A stretch of 59,834 nucleotides of DNA from Putridiphycobacter sp045110285 (GTDB lineage Bacteria > Bacteroidota > Bacteroidia > Flavobacteriales_D > Crocinitomicaceae): positions 1 through 59,834 of the forward strand of contig JBGCGA010000060.1 of assembly GCA_045110285.1 (NCBI GenBank), written 5' to 3'. This document shows positions 1 through 8,071 of this stretch, piece by piece (the stretch's first letter is position 1; every line of letters starts with the position of its first letter). The notes beneath the pieces were generated by a model. That model ran no database searches. It was not told the DNA's origin and was given only the letters and a program-made list of their open reading frames with translations. The position numbers and the translations under genes were made by a program.

Positions 1-210
1 ATTCATAAAGATAGCAATGGCGTAATTCTTGAATCTGGAGATTCAGTTGTATTGATTAAAGACTTGAACGTAAAAGGCGGTGGATTCACTGCTAAACGTG
101 GAACGGCTGTGAGACGAATTTCTTTGGTTCATGATAATGCTGAACATATTGAGGGGCGAGTTGAAGGACAACAGGTGGTGATTTTAACTCAGTATGTCAA
201 AAAATTATAA
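1..210 (+). CDS. PhnA/YjdM-family protein, C-terminal part (start lies outside the window)
   Basis: The frame is open from base 1 to the TAA at 208-210, giving 69 codons. The translation carries the PhnA C-terminal fold signature: DSNG, then GDSVVLIKDLNVKGGG, then KRGTAVRRI, ending in QYVKKL. The N-terminal zinc ribbon of the family would lie upstream of the window. The family is named after the E. coli phosphonate locus, but its biochemical role is not established and it should not be taken for a phosphonoacetate hydrolase. Family assignment is confident; function is open. Confidence 0.85.
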   Translation: MHKDSNGVILESGDSVVLIKDLNVKGGGFTAKRGTAVRRISLVHDNAEHIEGRVEGQQVVILTQYVKKL

Positions 211-272
211 TTTCAGTATTGCTTTGGATTAAGAAAAATTGACAAGAACTATGCGTGCACAATAATTTATTG

Positions 273-280
273 TATCTTTG
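273..280 (+). promoter_or_regulatory. Bacteroidota -7 box (TATCTTTG) of the STAS-like gene
   Basis: TATCTTTG matches the Bacteroidota TAnnTTTG -7 consensus. The nearest upstream TTG (239-241) is further away than usual, so only the -7 element is supported. Transcription would begin near 287, which rules out the GTG at 255 as start and points to the ATG at 297. Confidence 0.5.
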
Positions 281-296
281 CAGTCAAATTTGTGTG

Positions 297-683
297 ATGA
301 CAAAGATTAATTTAGCTTCCTGCACCATTGAGAAAATAAAAGACAAACTAATTCTAGTCTCATACAAAGATGATTATTATGTCAATTTGGTTGATGCAAT
401 TGAAATCAAAGAAACCTTTGAAACATTGATACCTGAAGGAGACATTTTTGCCATAATTAATTTACAACGGAGGTTTTTACAAGTATCTCAAGAGGCTCAA
501 AAATTTTTAGGCCAAGACTCTCCTCTTCTTCCGAGAATTAAAGGAGTAGCTATGGTTTTAAATAATTTGCCTTCTCGGTTAATTATTAAGTTTTTTATCA
601 ATCATTTTAAGCCGTCTTACCCTAGTGAAGTTTTCAAGAATGCCACAATGGCAAAGAAATGGTTAGAAACTATTGGTTTGTAA
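297..683 (+). CDS. small STAS/SpoIIAA-like protein (DUF7793 type)
   Basis: A protein of 128 residues from the ATG at 297. An in-frame GTG at 255 would add 14 residues, but the -7 box lies inside that extension. The pattern is that of STAS/SpoIIAA-like Bacteroidota proteins: YYVNLVDAIEIKE near residue 25, a hydrophobic strand with FAIINL, then the helix PSRLIIKFFINHFKPSYP and the ending MAKKWLETI. There is no signal peptide or membrane segment, so it should be cytosolic. STAS folds often bind nucleotides or partner proteins, but no partner is adjacent. Its stop codon touches the stop of crtI on the other strand. Family call is fair; function is unknown. Confidence 0.65.
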   Translation: MTKINLASCTIEKIKDKLILVSYKDDYYVNLVDAIEIKETFETLIPEGDIFAIINLQRRFLQVSQEAQKFLGQDSPLLPRIKGVAMVLNNLPSRLIIKFFINHFKPSYPSEVFKNATMAKKWLETIGL

Positions 684-2153
684 TTAGTTTACAATCTTAC
701 TAATTTCCTGTGCAGCTAATTTTCCACTAATAATTGCTGGTGGCATGCCTGGCCCTGGTACAGTTAATTGCCCAGAGTACACCATATTTTTTATCTTTTT
801 ATTATTTAACTTAGGCTTTAGGAAAGCTGTTTGATTTAAAGTGTTCGCTAAACCATATGCATTCCCTTTATAGGAATGATAATCAGCTTCAAAGTCTTTA
901 ATACAATAACTTCTTTTGTATAAGATTGAAGAGCGAATATCAGTCTTAACTCTTGCCTCTAATCTATCCATTATAACTTCAAAGTAATGCTCTCGTAATT
1001 CCTCTGTATCTTCTAAGCCTGCTGCCAAGGGCATTAATAAAAATATATTTTCTTTTCCTTCTGGCGCTACCAACTCATCTGTTTTTGACGGAACACATGC
1101 GTAAAACAATGGCTTAGATGGCCACTTTGGTTCATTGTAAATTTCGTGAGCATGGTCATCTAAACTCTCATCAAAGAATAAATTATGATGCTCTAGCCCG
1201 TCAATTTTATTGTCTACACCTAAATAAAATAGAAGTGAAGACGGCGCAAAAACGCGCGACTCCCAATATGACGTTTCGTAATTCCTGTAGGATTTAGGCA
1301 ATAGTGTTTCCATGTGTGCATAATCTCCTGCAGCAACAATACCATCAAGCTTAACCGTTTCACCATCCATTAGCTTTACACCTGTGGCTTGTTTGTTTTC
1401 AACTATGATATTTTGAATTTCTGTCGATTTCCTAACATCTACTCCTACTTCAGTAATCATTTTTTCCATACCTAACACAACTTGGTGCATTCCTCCCTTT
1501 GGATACCAAGTACCAAGCATTAGACCTGCATAGTTCATCAAAGAATATAATGCCGGCGTATTTTGGGGTGCTGAACCCAAAAACAAAACAGGAAATTCCA
1601 TTAATTGCACTAAATATGGATGCTTAAAATACTGTCGTACATACTTATCATACTTCGTTAGCAAAGTTAATTTCATAGCACCTTTTAGGACTTTTAAGCT
1701 CGCAAATTCCAGTATGCTCTTTGATGGTTTTTGAACAAAATCATTCATACCAACGTCGTACTTATATTCTGCGCGTTCCATGAATTTCTTAAACTGTTCA
1801 CCTGCACCCTTTTCATATGATTCAAAAAGCGCTGGCAACTCCTCTGGATCGGCAGGAATATCCATCTTTATTTTATCGTAAAAAATAGAAAATGATGGAT
1901 TCAACTTCTCCAAAGTATAATAGTCTTTTGCTGAATGATTAAAGTCATTGAAAAAGTATTCAAACACTTCTGGCATCCAATACCATGATGGTCCCATATC
2001 AAACGTAAATCCCTCAGCATCATACTGTCGATTTCGGCCTCCAATCTTATTGTTTTTTTCGAACAAAATTACGTTGTATCCTGCCTTTTTTAAATAAGCA
2101 GCTGAAGATAAGCCTGCAAATCCGCCTCCTATTACGCCAATAGTTTTTGTCAT
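684..2153 (-). CDS. crtI: phytoene desaturase CrtI
   Basis: A 489-residue FAD-dependent carotenoid desaturase that converts phytoene to lycopene by successive desaturations at the membrane. The N-terminal dinucleotide-binding motif GVIGGGFAGL spans residues 6-15 with an acidic end of beta-2 near residue 32. The C-terminal flavin-contact block GQLTVPGPGMPPAIISG spans about 461-477. The blocks PSWYWMPEVFEYFF, MEFPVLFLG and GTWYPKGGM are typical of flavobacterial CrtI and separate it from the CrtD paralogue in the same operon. Its start overlaps the stop of the lycopene cyclase gene by 4 bases, so translation is probably coupled. It is the last gene of the operon, and no terminator is visible after it. 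Confidence 0.93.
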   Translation of the reverse strand: MTKTIGVIGGGFAGLSSAAYLKKAGYNVILFEKNNKIGGRNRQYDAEGFTFDMGPSWYWMPEVFEYFFNDFNHSAKDYYTLEKLNPSFSIFYDKIKMDIPADPEELPALFESYEKGAGEQFKKFMERAEYKYDVGMNDFVQKPSKSILEFASLKVLKGAMKLTLLTKYDKYVRQYFKHPYLVQLMEFPVLFLGSAPQNTPALYSLMNYAGLMLGTWYPKGGMHQVVLGMEKMITEVGVDVRKSTEIQNIIVENKQATGVKLMDGETVKLDGIVAAGDYAHMETLLPKSYRNYETSYWESRVFAPSSLLFYLGVDNKIDGLEHHNLFFDESLDDHAHEIYNEPKWPSKPLFYACVPSKTDELVAPEGKENIFLLMPLAAGLEDTEELREHYFEVIMDRLEARVKTDIRSSILYKRSYCIKDFEADYHSYKGNAYGLANTLNQTAFLKPKLNNKKIKNMVYSGQLTVPGPGMPPAIISGKLAAQEISKIVN

Positions 2154-2842
2154 GATGTGGGTGTTTTGAATTTTGTTTGAAAGAAGTCTCTTAGCATAAT
2201 AATGCCAACTATTAATGTGAAATTATAAAAAAGGTCGTCTAAAGGAATGGTAAATAATCTAAAATTAAGGTTTTCAGAGTGATTATACCAAACTACAGGA
2301 GTATCTGTAAAGGCACCAGTTAAAGCGCCATTAATAATTAAAAATGGAATGACTACAATAGCATATGAGCGCCAAATATTTGTTATGTATTCACTGGACC
2401 TTTGTAATAAAATAATTCCCGTTATAACACAGAGAAACATTGTGATTGAAGTATATAAATGACTAATATGTGTTGCTCCTAATAAGAATGCTATCCCAAT
2501 CCAAACATATGTTAGATTTTTCATTGTAGATGCATCCGTTTTGATAGGCCAATATGACGTAAAAGTGTTATGAATAAAAATGCAAGCATATGGAACCACG
2601 ATAAAAAACAAAACTTCTTCCAGTGGTAAATTTGAAATATTTATGCCCAGTAAATGCTCTTTATTGAAGCCCCATACTCCTATGCTTGTAAACCAAATAT
2701 CCCAAATTATAAAAAAGCCCCCAATGATTGCAATGGCAAGAAAAAGCGATTTAAATTGTTTGTAAAAGTGAACCTTTTTGTCGAAACTAAGGATTAATGG
2801 AAAAAAAATAGAGACTATGATTAAGAGTATATATAGCTTCAT
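2150..2842 (-). CDS. crtYcd: fused CarR/CrtYcd-type lycopene cyclase
   Basis: A polytopic membrane protein of 230 residues with two tandem lycopene-cyclase domains. The first half holds the signature LPLEEVLFFIVVPYACIF near residues 76-93. The second half has the matching IPLDDLFYNF motif near residue 200. This makes it a fusion of the CrtYc and CrtYd halves that are separate in many actinobacteria; a fused form is known from Algoriphagus. It is expected to form the beta-ring of gamma-carotene from lycopene. Whether it cyclises one or both ends cannot be read from sequence, but CruF and CrtD next to it imply a monocyclic product. It sits 10 bases after crtZ. Confidence 0.88.
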   Translation of the reverse strand: MKLYILLIIVSIFFPLILSFDKKVHFYKQFKSLFLAIAIIGGFFIIWDIWFTSIGVWGFNKEHLLGINISNLPLEEVLFFIVVPYACIFIHNTFTSYWPIKTDASTMKNLTYVWIGIAFLLGATHISHLYTSITMFLCVITGIILLQRSSEYITNIWRSYAIVVIPFLIINGALTGAFTDTPVVWYNHSENLNFRLFTIPLDDLFYNFTLIVGIIMLRDFFQTKFKTPTS

Positions 2843-2852
2843 TATATATTAT

Positions 2853-3305
2853 TTAAACCGCTTGTTTGTAATATTTATACGGAACAATTAACATCCCAAA
2901 ACAAGTTCCGTGCTCTTTACCTTGGTTTTTATGATGTACTTTGTGGGCTTTTCTTAACGCTTTGAAATAACGAGAATTTGTTCGTTTGAATATTTTGATG
3001 CGTTGATGAATAAAAATTTCATGAACAATAACATACACAAAACCATATAGCGCTATTCCAGCTCCAATTGCTACTGAAAGAGGCACCTCATAAATCATCC
3101 CTAACATAATTCCTAACCAGCTTGGCACAGCAAAAATTAAGAAGAATATGTCATTTTTTTCGAATTTGTTCCCGGTAGGCTGATGGTGATCCTTATGAAA
3201 CGACCACATGAATGTATGCATCACATATTTATGCATAAAAAAGGCCACAAATTCCATAATGAAGAACGTCATAAGTAAAACAACTAAGATCCAAAACAAA
3301 CTCAT
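2853..3305 (-). CDS. crtZ: beta-carotene 3-hydroxylase CrtZ
   Basis: A 150-residue non-heme di-iron membrane hydroxylase that adds the 3-hydroxyl to the beta-ring. All histidine clusters are present: HKYVMH (25-30), HKDHH (37-41), HEIFIH (95-100) and HKVHH (121-125). The length is normal for bacterial CrtZ. The start overlaps the end of cruF by 4 bases. With the fused cyclase upstream in the pathway it would act on gamma-carotene or on a 1'-hydroxylated derivative of it. Confidence 0.93.
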   Translation of the reverse strand: MSLFWILVVLLMTFFIMEFVAFFMHKYVMHTFMWSFHKDHHQPTGNKFEKNDIFFLIFAVPSWLGIMLGMIYEVPLSVAIGAGIALYGFVYVIVHEIFIHQRIKIFKRTNSRYFKALRKAHKVHHKNQGKEHGTCFGMLIVPYKYYKQAV

Positions 3306-3943
3306 AATAAGATATTTAATGCAATAAAAAATATGGCTTGAATGATAAAAACACTATTAAAAACTGTGTTTTTTGTTGTTACATTTCGCCATAAAATTTG
3401 AATGAATAAAGATACAAAAAACCATGTGACGTAGTTAAAAATTGGTATGACATTTTCATCCCAAGACCAAAATTCCAGTTTGATAGCAACAGGTTCCATT
3501 ACTATATCAAGCAATACCATAATTGAAGCGGCAACTATGGCAATTAACCAAGGATTTTTGGTTATTCTTTCAGCAAAATTTTTTGCAGCAACGTTTAAGC
3601 CAGCCCAAAGCAATCCAATTGTAAAAGGTACTTCATAAATCTTAAATCCTAGAACACTACCATATTTGTACTCTCCGAATAGATAGCCACTATTAACCCC
3701 TATCCCTTCAGTTAACAAACCAATAAGCGAGGCCAGTAACAATGGCACTAATATGTGTTTAAACTTCGTTTCAAAAAATAGTAACCCAATAGCAAAAGTT
3801 ACTGTTAAATTTATCCAGGTTAAAGAGACAATACTTTCACTATGTAACACACCAATTCCAACTAGCCCAACTACATGCAGAATAATTATAATAGAGATAG
3901 CTATCAATGAAGCCTTCTGGTGGTTTACTATATTTTTAATCAT
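3302..3943 (-). CDS. cruF: CruF-type carotenoid 1',2'-hydratase
   Basis: A multi-span membrane protein of 213 residues in the carotenoid biosynthesis protein family (PF04240, CruF). Visible family features are GVNSGYLFGEYKYG near residue 83, EVPFTIGLLWAGLN near 104, and the conserved LLDIVMEPVAIKLEFWSW near 144-161. CruF adds water across the 1',2' double bond of the acyclic psi-end. Its position between crtD and crtZ, with 4-base overlaps on both sides, supports a role in making a monocyclic, 1'-hydroxylated carotenoid. The related archaeal enzyme acts in bacterioruberin synthesis, which is unlikely here because a lycopene cyclase is present. Confidence 0.86.
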   Translation of the reverse strand: MIKNIVNHQKASLIAISIIIILHVVGLVGIGVLHSESIVSLTWINLTVTFAIGLLFFETKFKHILVPLLLASLIGLLTEGIGVNSGYLFGEYKYGSVLGFKIYEVPFTIGLLWAGLNVAAKNFAERITKNPWLIAIVAASIMVLLDIVMEPVAIKLEFWSWDENVIPIFNYVTWFFVSLFIQILWRNVTTKNTVFNSVFIIQAIFFIALNILL

Positions 3944-5418
3944 AAGCTATCTACTACTATTTTTGCGCTATTTAAGCATAAAGGAATTCCGCCACCAGGG
4001 TGAACTGTTCCGCCAACAAAAAATAAATTTTTATAGTGCTTTTTAAAGTTTGGATGACGTGTAAAACTACTCATTGTTGAGTTAGAAGCTGTTCCATATA
4101 AAGCGCCTTGCATTGAAAGAGTTCGCTCATTAATATCACTTGGAGTTAAGACACGTTCTGCAATGATGTCACTCTTTTCGAACCTAGGAATTCTTTGTGA
4201 AACAATTTTAATTATGATTGTTCTAATTACTTTTATCGCTTCTTTACCTAAATTAATACCAGCAGGTGTATTGATCATTACAAACCAGTTTTCGCAGCCA
4301 TTGGGAGCATCTGATAATTCCTCCTTTGACGAAATATTGATGTAAACGGTAGGCTCAGTTGGCCATTCTTTTTGATTGAAAATTTGGTCAAACTCTTTTT
4401 TATAATCTCCTGAAAATAATATATTATGAAGACTTAATTCTGGAAAAGTGTTCTTAACTCCCCAGTAAAAAACAAGACCTGATGAGCTTCGTTCTTTTTT
4501 GATTTCTTTCTTAAATTTGATAGGATCATTTAGTAGGTTTTTATAAACCAAGGCAATGTCCATATTAGAAACAATCAAATCTGCTTTTACAGTTTTTTCT
4601 CCAACAACTACAGACTCTATTATTTTTCCTTTCAAATTTAGATTTTCTACTTGTACTCCTTTTTCAATTTTTACTCCTAGCTCAGTTGCCAATTTTTCCA
4701 TGGCTTTAATGATACCAAACATACCACCCTTAGGAAAAAAAGTACCGATATTGTGCTCTAAATGAGGGATAATTGCCATCATTGCGGGTGTTTTATATGG
4801 TGAAGAGCCATTATAAGTTGCGTATCTATCAAACAATTGCACCCATTTCTCTGCCTTTAAATTTTTAAGGTTTTTTTCGTGCAGTGATTTTAAATTAGCT
4901 GGGTTCATCAAAGTAGGCAGGGACCTTAAGGCTTGCACAGAAAAAAAAGTACCTAATTTATGTAAGCTGTTTTCAATAAACAACTTCCCTGCACCATTAT
5001 ACATTTTTTCAGACTCTTGTAAGTACTTTATGATTGGTTCAGCTGATAATCCTAATTTTTCTTTTGCTTCTCTAATTAGTTTTTCTTTATCATTGTAAAA
5101 CACAAAAGATTTGCCATCAGCAAAAAAGTAAGTACAGGATTTATCAAGTTTTTTGTATGACAAATAGTCTTCTAAATTTCTTTCTGCCGACTGGAATAAA
5201 TCTTCAAAATACTCAGGCATTGTAAACAAACTTGGGCCCATATCAAAACGAAATCCATTTTGAGAAAATTCTGCGAGTTTTCCACCAACTTCATTGTTTT
5301 TTTCGAATAAGGTAACACTGTACTGTTGATCTGCACCAGAATTAACATTTTTGGCAGCCAATCGAATAGCTGTCGCTAATCCACCAACTCCTCCACCAAT
5401 AATAATCGCCTTTTTCAT
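3940..5418 (-). CDS. crtD: CrtD-type 1'-hydroxycarotenoid 3',4'-desaturase
   Basis: A 492-residue CrtI-family flavoprotein with the nucleotide-binding motif IIGGGVGGLATA at 6-17 and the C-terminal block FFVGGTVHPGGGIPLCL. Features shared with Bacteroidota CrtD rather than CrtI are PSLFTMPEYFEDLF, RYATYNGSSPYKTPAMM and ERSSSGLVFYWG. It should introduce the 3',4' double bond after CruF hydration. An extra loop of about ten residues (NVNSGADQQY, near 24-33) interrupts the usual Rossmann spacing before the second strand; it keeps the frame and lies between intact motifs. It overlaps photolyase and cruF by 4 bases each. Confidence 0.86.
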   Translation of the reverse strand: MKKAIIIGGGVGGLATAIRLAAKNVNSGADQQYSVTLFEKNNEVGGKLAEFSQNGFRFDMGPSLFTMPEYFEDLFQSAERNLEDYLSYKKLDKSCTYFFADGKSFVFYNDKEKLIREAKEKLGLSAEPIIKYLQESEKMYNGAGKLFIENSLHKLGTFFSVQALRSLPTLMNPANLKSLHEKNLKNLKAEKWVQLFDRYATYNGSSPYKTPAMMAIIPHLEHNIGTFFPKGGMFGIIKAMEKLATELGVKIEKGVQVENLNLKGKIIESVVVGEKTVKADLIVSNMDIALVYKNLLNDPIKFKKEIKKERSSSGLVFYWGVKNTFPELSLHNILFSGDYKKEFDQIFNQKEWPTEPTVYINISSKEELSDAPNGCENWFVMINTPAGINLGKEAIKVIRTIIIKIVSQRIPRFEKSDIIAERVLTPSDINERTLSMQGALYGTASNSTMSSFTRHPNFKKHYKNLFFVGGTVHPGGGIPLCLNSAKIVVDSL

Positions 5419-6692
5419 GCGTTTAAATGGGTTTTATATAAATCTAAAATTTTTTTGCGTGCTTCCTTGTGATTTACAATAGGTTCCGGATATTTTTCAG
5501 TACCATATTCAGGCACCCATTTCTTAATATATTTAAAATCAGGATCAAACTTTTCCTGCTGAGATGTTGGGTTGAAAACCCTGAAATAAGGTGCAGCATC
5601 TGTTCCAGTTCCTGCTGCCCATTGCCAATTGCCAACATTTGAACTCAATTCAAAGTCGAGTAATTTTTCGGCAAAATAAGCTTCTCCCATTCTCCAATCT
5701 ATTGCCAAATCTTTTACTAGAAAAGATGCCGTAATCATTCTAACTCGGTTGTGCATCATACCGGTTTTATTTAACTGTCGCATTCCCGCATCCACAATAG
5801 GAAAACCAGTTTTACCTTCGCACCATGCCTTCAAATAATTTTCATTCTTTTCCCATGGCAATCCTCTGTATTTTTCCTTTAACTCTTCTGTTGCAGAATT
5901 TGGATAAAACCACAATATAGTCATGAAAAACTCTCTCCAAATTAGTTCATTTAAAAATACTTCTGACTTTGATTTTGCCAATTTCACCATCTTTCGGATT
6001 GAGGTATTTCCAAACCTCAAATAAATTCCAAGATTACTTGTGGCCTCCTTTGCAGGAATATCCCTATTTACATGATATTTATAGAGTGTATTGTCATCTA
6101 AATTAACTGGCGGCGCAACGCCAGATACTTCGTTGAAGCCGATAGATTTTAAGGTTGGTAATTCTTGTTTTTCAGAAGTTGATAAGCCTTCTACATTCAA
6201 ACTATAGTCGGGTAAATCTGTCAAAGCTGCCTTCCATTTTTTTGAAAATGGTGTGTAGACTTTATATGGTCTTCCTTCAACATTAATCTCATCTTTTTCA
6301 AAAATCACATGATCTTTAAAACTTTGAAATTCAATATTTTTTGAGTTCGCCCACTCTTTCACTTTTTTATCTCTATCAATACCATATGTTTCGTAATCCC
6401 TATTCGTATATATTGCTTCAATTTTTGATTCTTCTGCTAATTTTTTAAGCACGTTAAATGGTTTCCCATGAAAAATGTGCAAGTCGCTTCCTAGTGCTTG
6501 ATACTTTTTCTTTAGTTTTTTTAACGAAAGATAAATGAAAGAAACTCTTTTGTCATTTTCGGATAACTCATTTAATATATTGACATCAAATATAAATATT
6601 GGGACAACATTTTTATGTTTTTTTGTGAGTTCAGAAAGACCATGATTGTCGTCTAGTCTTAAGTCTCGTCTGTGCCAAAAGTATGATTTCAT
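5415..6692 (-). CDS. phr: class I CPD photolyase
   Basis: A 425-residue FAD photolyase that repairs cyclobutane pyrimidine dimers with blue light. The antenna domain begins with the family motif FWHRRDLRLDDN at 5-16. The catalytic FAD domain has WREFFMTILW, WCEGKTGFPIVDAGMRQL, HNRVRMI and NWQWAAGTGTDAAPYFRVF. The downstream part, FNPTSQQEKFDPD, is also conserved. A cryptochrome role cannot be excluded, but the active-site blocks look like a working photolyase. It is embedded in the crt operon, overlapping both neighbours by 4 bases, so pigment synthesis and light repair would be expressed from one message. Confidence 0.93.
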   Translation of the reverse strand: MKSYFWHRRDLRLDDNHGLSELTKKHKNVVPIFIFDVNILNELSENDKRVSFIYLSLKKLKKKYQALGSDLHIFHGKPFNVLKKLAEESKIEAIYTNRDYETYGIDRDKKVKEWANSKNIEFQSFKDHVIFEKDEINVEGRPYKVYTPFSKKWKAALTDLPDYSLNVEGLSTSEKQELPTLKSIGFNEVSGVAPPVNLDDNTLYKYHVNRDIPAKEATSNLGIYLRFGNTSIRKMVKLAKSKSEVFLNELIWREFFMTILWFYPNSATEELKEKYRGLPWEKNENYLKAWCEGKTGFPIVDAGMRQLNKTGMMHNRVRMITASFLVKDLAIDWRMGEAYFAEKLLDFELSSNVGNWQWAAGTGTDAAPYFRVFNPTSQQEKFDPDFKYIKKWVPEYGTEKYPEPIVNHKEARKKILDLYKTHLNA

Positions 6693-7153
6693 TTATAGAG
6701 ATTTAGAACTCCAGTAATTAGATAGTGAATAGGTTTAAACTTGGACACTTTTAGTGCTGATTGCATTACCTTTTTATCTTCTACTAAATTACTACTGTAC
6801 CCCAAAATACTGGGTACATTATACTGAACACTGTATCTTATAATTCTTAATTCTGGCTCTTTCGGATTTAAGGTGACTAGCGCTTCGATCATCTTTTTCC
6901 CCATATTAAATGCTGCCATTTTTTGATTCGGCCACATCACATATTTCGCTTTCATGAAATAATACAAAGCACGGTATCCAAAAGCAATTGGCTGATGGTG
7001 GGTACTTTCTTTAGTTAATTCATCTAACTCGTTATAGTACTTTTCATCTTTGTCTACCAATTGGAAAAGTTCTCGCATTCGCTTAATGTCAAAATTAGCT
7101 GAGTGAGCAAAAGTAACAGATAGACAAAAGGCTATAATTGTGGCTAGCTTCAT
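6689..7153 (-). CDS. secreted helical protein of unknown function in the crt operon
   Basis: A 154-residue protein with a signal peptide (about 1-18, ending SHSA or nearby, followed by NFDIKRMRELF). The rest looks all-helical. Recognisable blocks are PIAFGYRALYYFMKAKY, NPKEPELRIIRYSVQYN and VPSILGYSSNLVEDKKVM. I recall similar short proteins elsewhere in Bacteroidota, often annotated only as hypothetical. It overlaps crtB upstream and photolyase downstream by 4 bases each, so it is a fixed member of this operon. A periplasmic role connected to pigment placement or light stress is only a guess from position. Confidence 0.7.
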   Translation of the reverse strand: MKLATIIAFCLSVTFAHSANFDIKRMRELFQLVDKDEKYYNELDELTKESTHHQPIAFGYRALYYFMKAKYVMWPNQKMAAFNMGKKMIEALVTLNPKEPELRIIRYSVQYNVPSILGYSSNLVEDKKVMQSALKVSKFKPIHYLITGVLNLYK

Positions 7154-7989
7154 ATTAAATTTAATGAATGACGAACGTAGCTTTTCACTAACAAGCCATA
7201 TTTTTTATTATCTGGAATTCGGATTCTCTCTTTCAGAATGGCGCTTGCGTCTAAACTTCTAATTTTTTTGAACAAACCAAAATAATATACATATGCCATA
7301 TAAACTCCAAATCTGGCCTTTTTTGGCAAGAGCAAAATCCCTTCATAAGCTAACGCAAAATCTTTAGCAATATCTTCTTCAATCTTCTTTTTCTGAGCAT
7401 TATCAAAAGCATTAAAATCTACTCCAGGGAAATACACTCTACCTAATTGTTCAAAGTCTTGCTTAAAATCTCTCAAAAAATTAATTTTCTGAAACGCTGA
7501 TCCAAGCGCTCTAGCATATGGCTCCAGTTCGTTATATTTTTGTTCATCACCTTCTAAAAAGACCTTTAGACACATCAATCCAACAACTTCGGCACTTCCG
7601 TCAATATATTCACTGTACAGCTCTTTATCGTATATATAGTTTGGATTCAAATCCATTTCCATACTGTGCAAGAACTGTTCAATCAAGTCGAGAGAGATAT
7701 TATTTCTTTTTACAGTATCCTGAAAGGCATTCAATATTGGATTATATGAAATCCCTTCTGTTAAGCACTTGTAAGTATCTTTTTTAAAATCTTGAAGCAT
7801 TTCTGCTTGATTGTACCCCTCAAATGTATCAACAATCTCATCTGCAATTCTTACATAACCATAAAGGGAATATATGTCTTTACGCAAGTTTTTATCTAGC
7901 AATCTTATACCCAAGGAAAAAGATGTTGAATATTTTTTAGTCAATTGCTTACTAAAAGAATGTGATAGATTATCGTACAAAAATTTCAT
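7150..7989 (-). CDS. crtB: phytoene synthase CrtB
   Basis: A 279-residue squalene/phytoene synthase that joins two GGPP molecules into phytoene. The first aspartate-rich motif DEIVD lies at 50-54 after YGYVRIA, and the second, QKINFLRDFKQD, at 167-178 with D174 and D178. These bind the Mg-diphosphate groups. It is the first gene of the leftward crt operon. The 82-base upstream gap holds a good promoter and two palindromes. No GGPP synthase (crtE) is seen in the window, so the substrate must come from elsewhere in the genome. Confidence 0.94.
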   Translation of the reverse strand: MKFLYDNLSHSFSKQLTKKYSTSFSLGIRLLDKNLRKDIYSLYGYVRIADEIVDTFEGYNQAEMLQDFKKDTYKCLTEGISYNPILNAFQDTVKRNNISLDLIEQFLHSMEMDLNPNYIYDKELYSEYIDGSAEVVGLMCLKVFLEGDEQKYNELEPYARALGSAFQKINFLRDFKQDFEQLGRVYFPGVDFNAFDNAQKKKIEEDIAKDFALAYEGILLLPKKARFGVYMAYVYYFGLFKKIRSLDASAILKERIRIPDNKKYGLLVKSYVRHSLNLI

Positions 7990-8015
7990 AAAGAGTGTAA
8001 ATCAACAACTATGAG

Positions 8016-8042
8016 CAAAACTAATGATTTTTTGTTTAACAA
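8016..8042 (-). promoter_or_regulatory. promoter of the crtB operon
   Basis: On the minus strand a -7 box TAGTTTTG (8016-8023, TAnnTTTG type) is preceded by TTG (8040-8042) at a 16-base spacing. This is slightly short but within tolerance. Transcription would start near 8009, giving a leader of about 20 bases to the crtB ATG (7987-7989). Confidence 0.55.
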
Positions 8043-8064
8043 ATGCTACTTTTTGTTAAACAAA
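8031..8064. promoter_or_regulatory. tandem 13-bp palindromes, candidate operator of the crt operon
   Basis: Two copies of the palindrome TTTGTTWAACAAA lie at 8031-8043 and 8052-8064. Their centres are 21 bp apart, two helical turns, so both would face the same side of the DNA. The promoter-proximal copy overlaps the -33 TTG. The arrangement suggests cooperative binding of a dimeric repressor. Carotenoid operons are often controlled by MerR-type light regulators, but no regulator gene is in the window. Confidence 0.6.
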
Positions 8065-8071
8065 TTAAAGA

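Noticed and set aside
2853..3305. CrtW ketolase
   Set aside because: The histidine spacing and 150-residue length are those of CrtZ; no ketolase is visible in the window, so a keto-carotenoid such as flexixanthin is not supported.
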